Positions 23,422 through 23,536 of a DNA stretch of 23,536 bases are shown here, piece after piece. Both the position numbers and the translations under genes were made by a program. The DNA comes from a virus, in the IMG/VR virus record IMGVR_UViG_3300031521_000352, positions 1 to 23,536 of that record, one strand, 5' to 3'. How positions within the stretch are numbered: the stretch's first letter is position 1; every line of letters begins with the position of its first letter. Below the pieces are notes generated by a model. That model saw only the letters and a list, made by a program, of their open reading frames with translations. It searched no databases and was not told the DNA's origin.

Positions 23422-23536
23422 GAAAATTAAAGCAATATTAGCCGTCTTTGTTGCTACTCATCCCATAGATAACATGTTATTATGTTTATTTGTGATTAGC
23501 TAAAATCTATTAATTATGATAATTTATTACATTGTA
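23422..23536. other. Right-end non-coding stretch
   Basis: 115 bp, AT-rich, with no gene or terminator that I can see. It contains a perfect 12-bp palindrome ATAACATGTTAT at 23469-23480. The window ends here, so a following gene or attachment site would be beyond it. Confidence 0.5.

Noticed and set aside
23469-23480. Perfect palindrome ATAACATGTTAT near the right end
   Set aside because: In AT-rich sequence a 12-bp palindrome can arise by chance, and no second copy or nearby gene supports an operator.
1-23536. CRISPR array, IS element, integrase or tRNA att site
   Set aside because: No regularly spaced repeats, no transposase or recombinase motifs, and no duplicated ends seen. Such elements, if present, are outside the window.

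Overview
The window is most of a temperate, contractile-tailed phage (myovirus) genome, read as an integrated prophage or a phage contig. It is AT-rich throughout. The gene set is the DUF2184 capsid, DUF3383 sheath, DUF2612 and baseplate-plug type seen in AP22-like phages of Gammaproteobacteria. The host is most likely an AT-rich gammaproteobacterium. No host housekeeping gene is present to fix this, so the host call is inference.

Layout, right to left along the minus strand (the direction of the lytic transcript): an HTH replication protein with two exact 22-bp repeats inside its gene (possible origin), a DnaC-like helicase loader and a RusA resolvase (21292-19366). DNA packaging and head genes follow: small and large terminase, portal, MuF-like protein, DUF2213 protease/scaffold fusion, cement protein and DUF2184 capsid (19276-12645). 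Next come head-tail joining and neck genes (12641-10719), then sheath, tube, a tail chaperone with a -1 frameshift, and tape measure (10722-6809). The leftmost genes are the baseplate (hub connector, plug, hub, spike, gp25-like wedge, J-like, DUF2612) and then tail fibre genes with an assembly chaperone (6809-1). A tail fibre gene missing from simple ORF lists because it runs off the left edge fills positions 997-1. Genes are packed with 1-20 nt overlaps, mostly ATGA type, and look like one or a few long polycistronic units.

On the plus strand, diverging from the replication genes, lie a CI/LexA-type S24 repressor (21643-22290) and, only 36 nt downstream with a near-perfect Shine-Dalgarno, a 364-codon gene of unknown function (22327-23421). 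It occupies the position that rex genes hold in lambda, so it is the best candidate for a lysogenic-conversion or defence/exclusion function. The 350-bp divergent region holds an operator-like inverted repeat, a GC-rich hairpin, and a promoter-to-terminator unit that would make an RNA of about 70 nt.

Not seen in the window: integrase, excisionase, Cro, lysis genes, tRNAs, IS elements, CRISPR arrays. Lysis genes and the end of the tail fibre presumably lie beyond the left edge. Integration functions, if the element has them, lie outside the window on one side or the other. All family assignments are from reading the translations by eye; no database search was possible.
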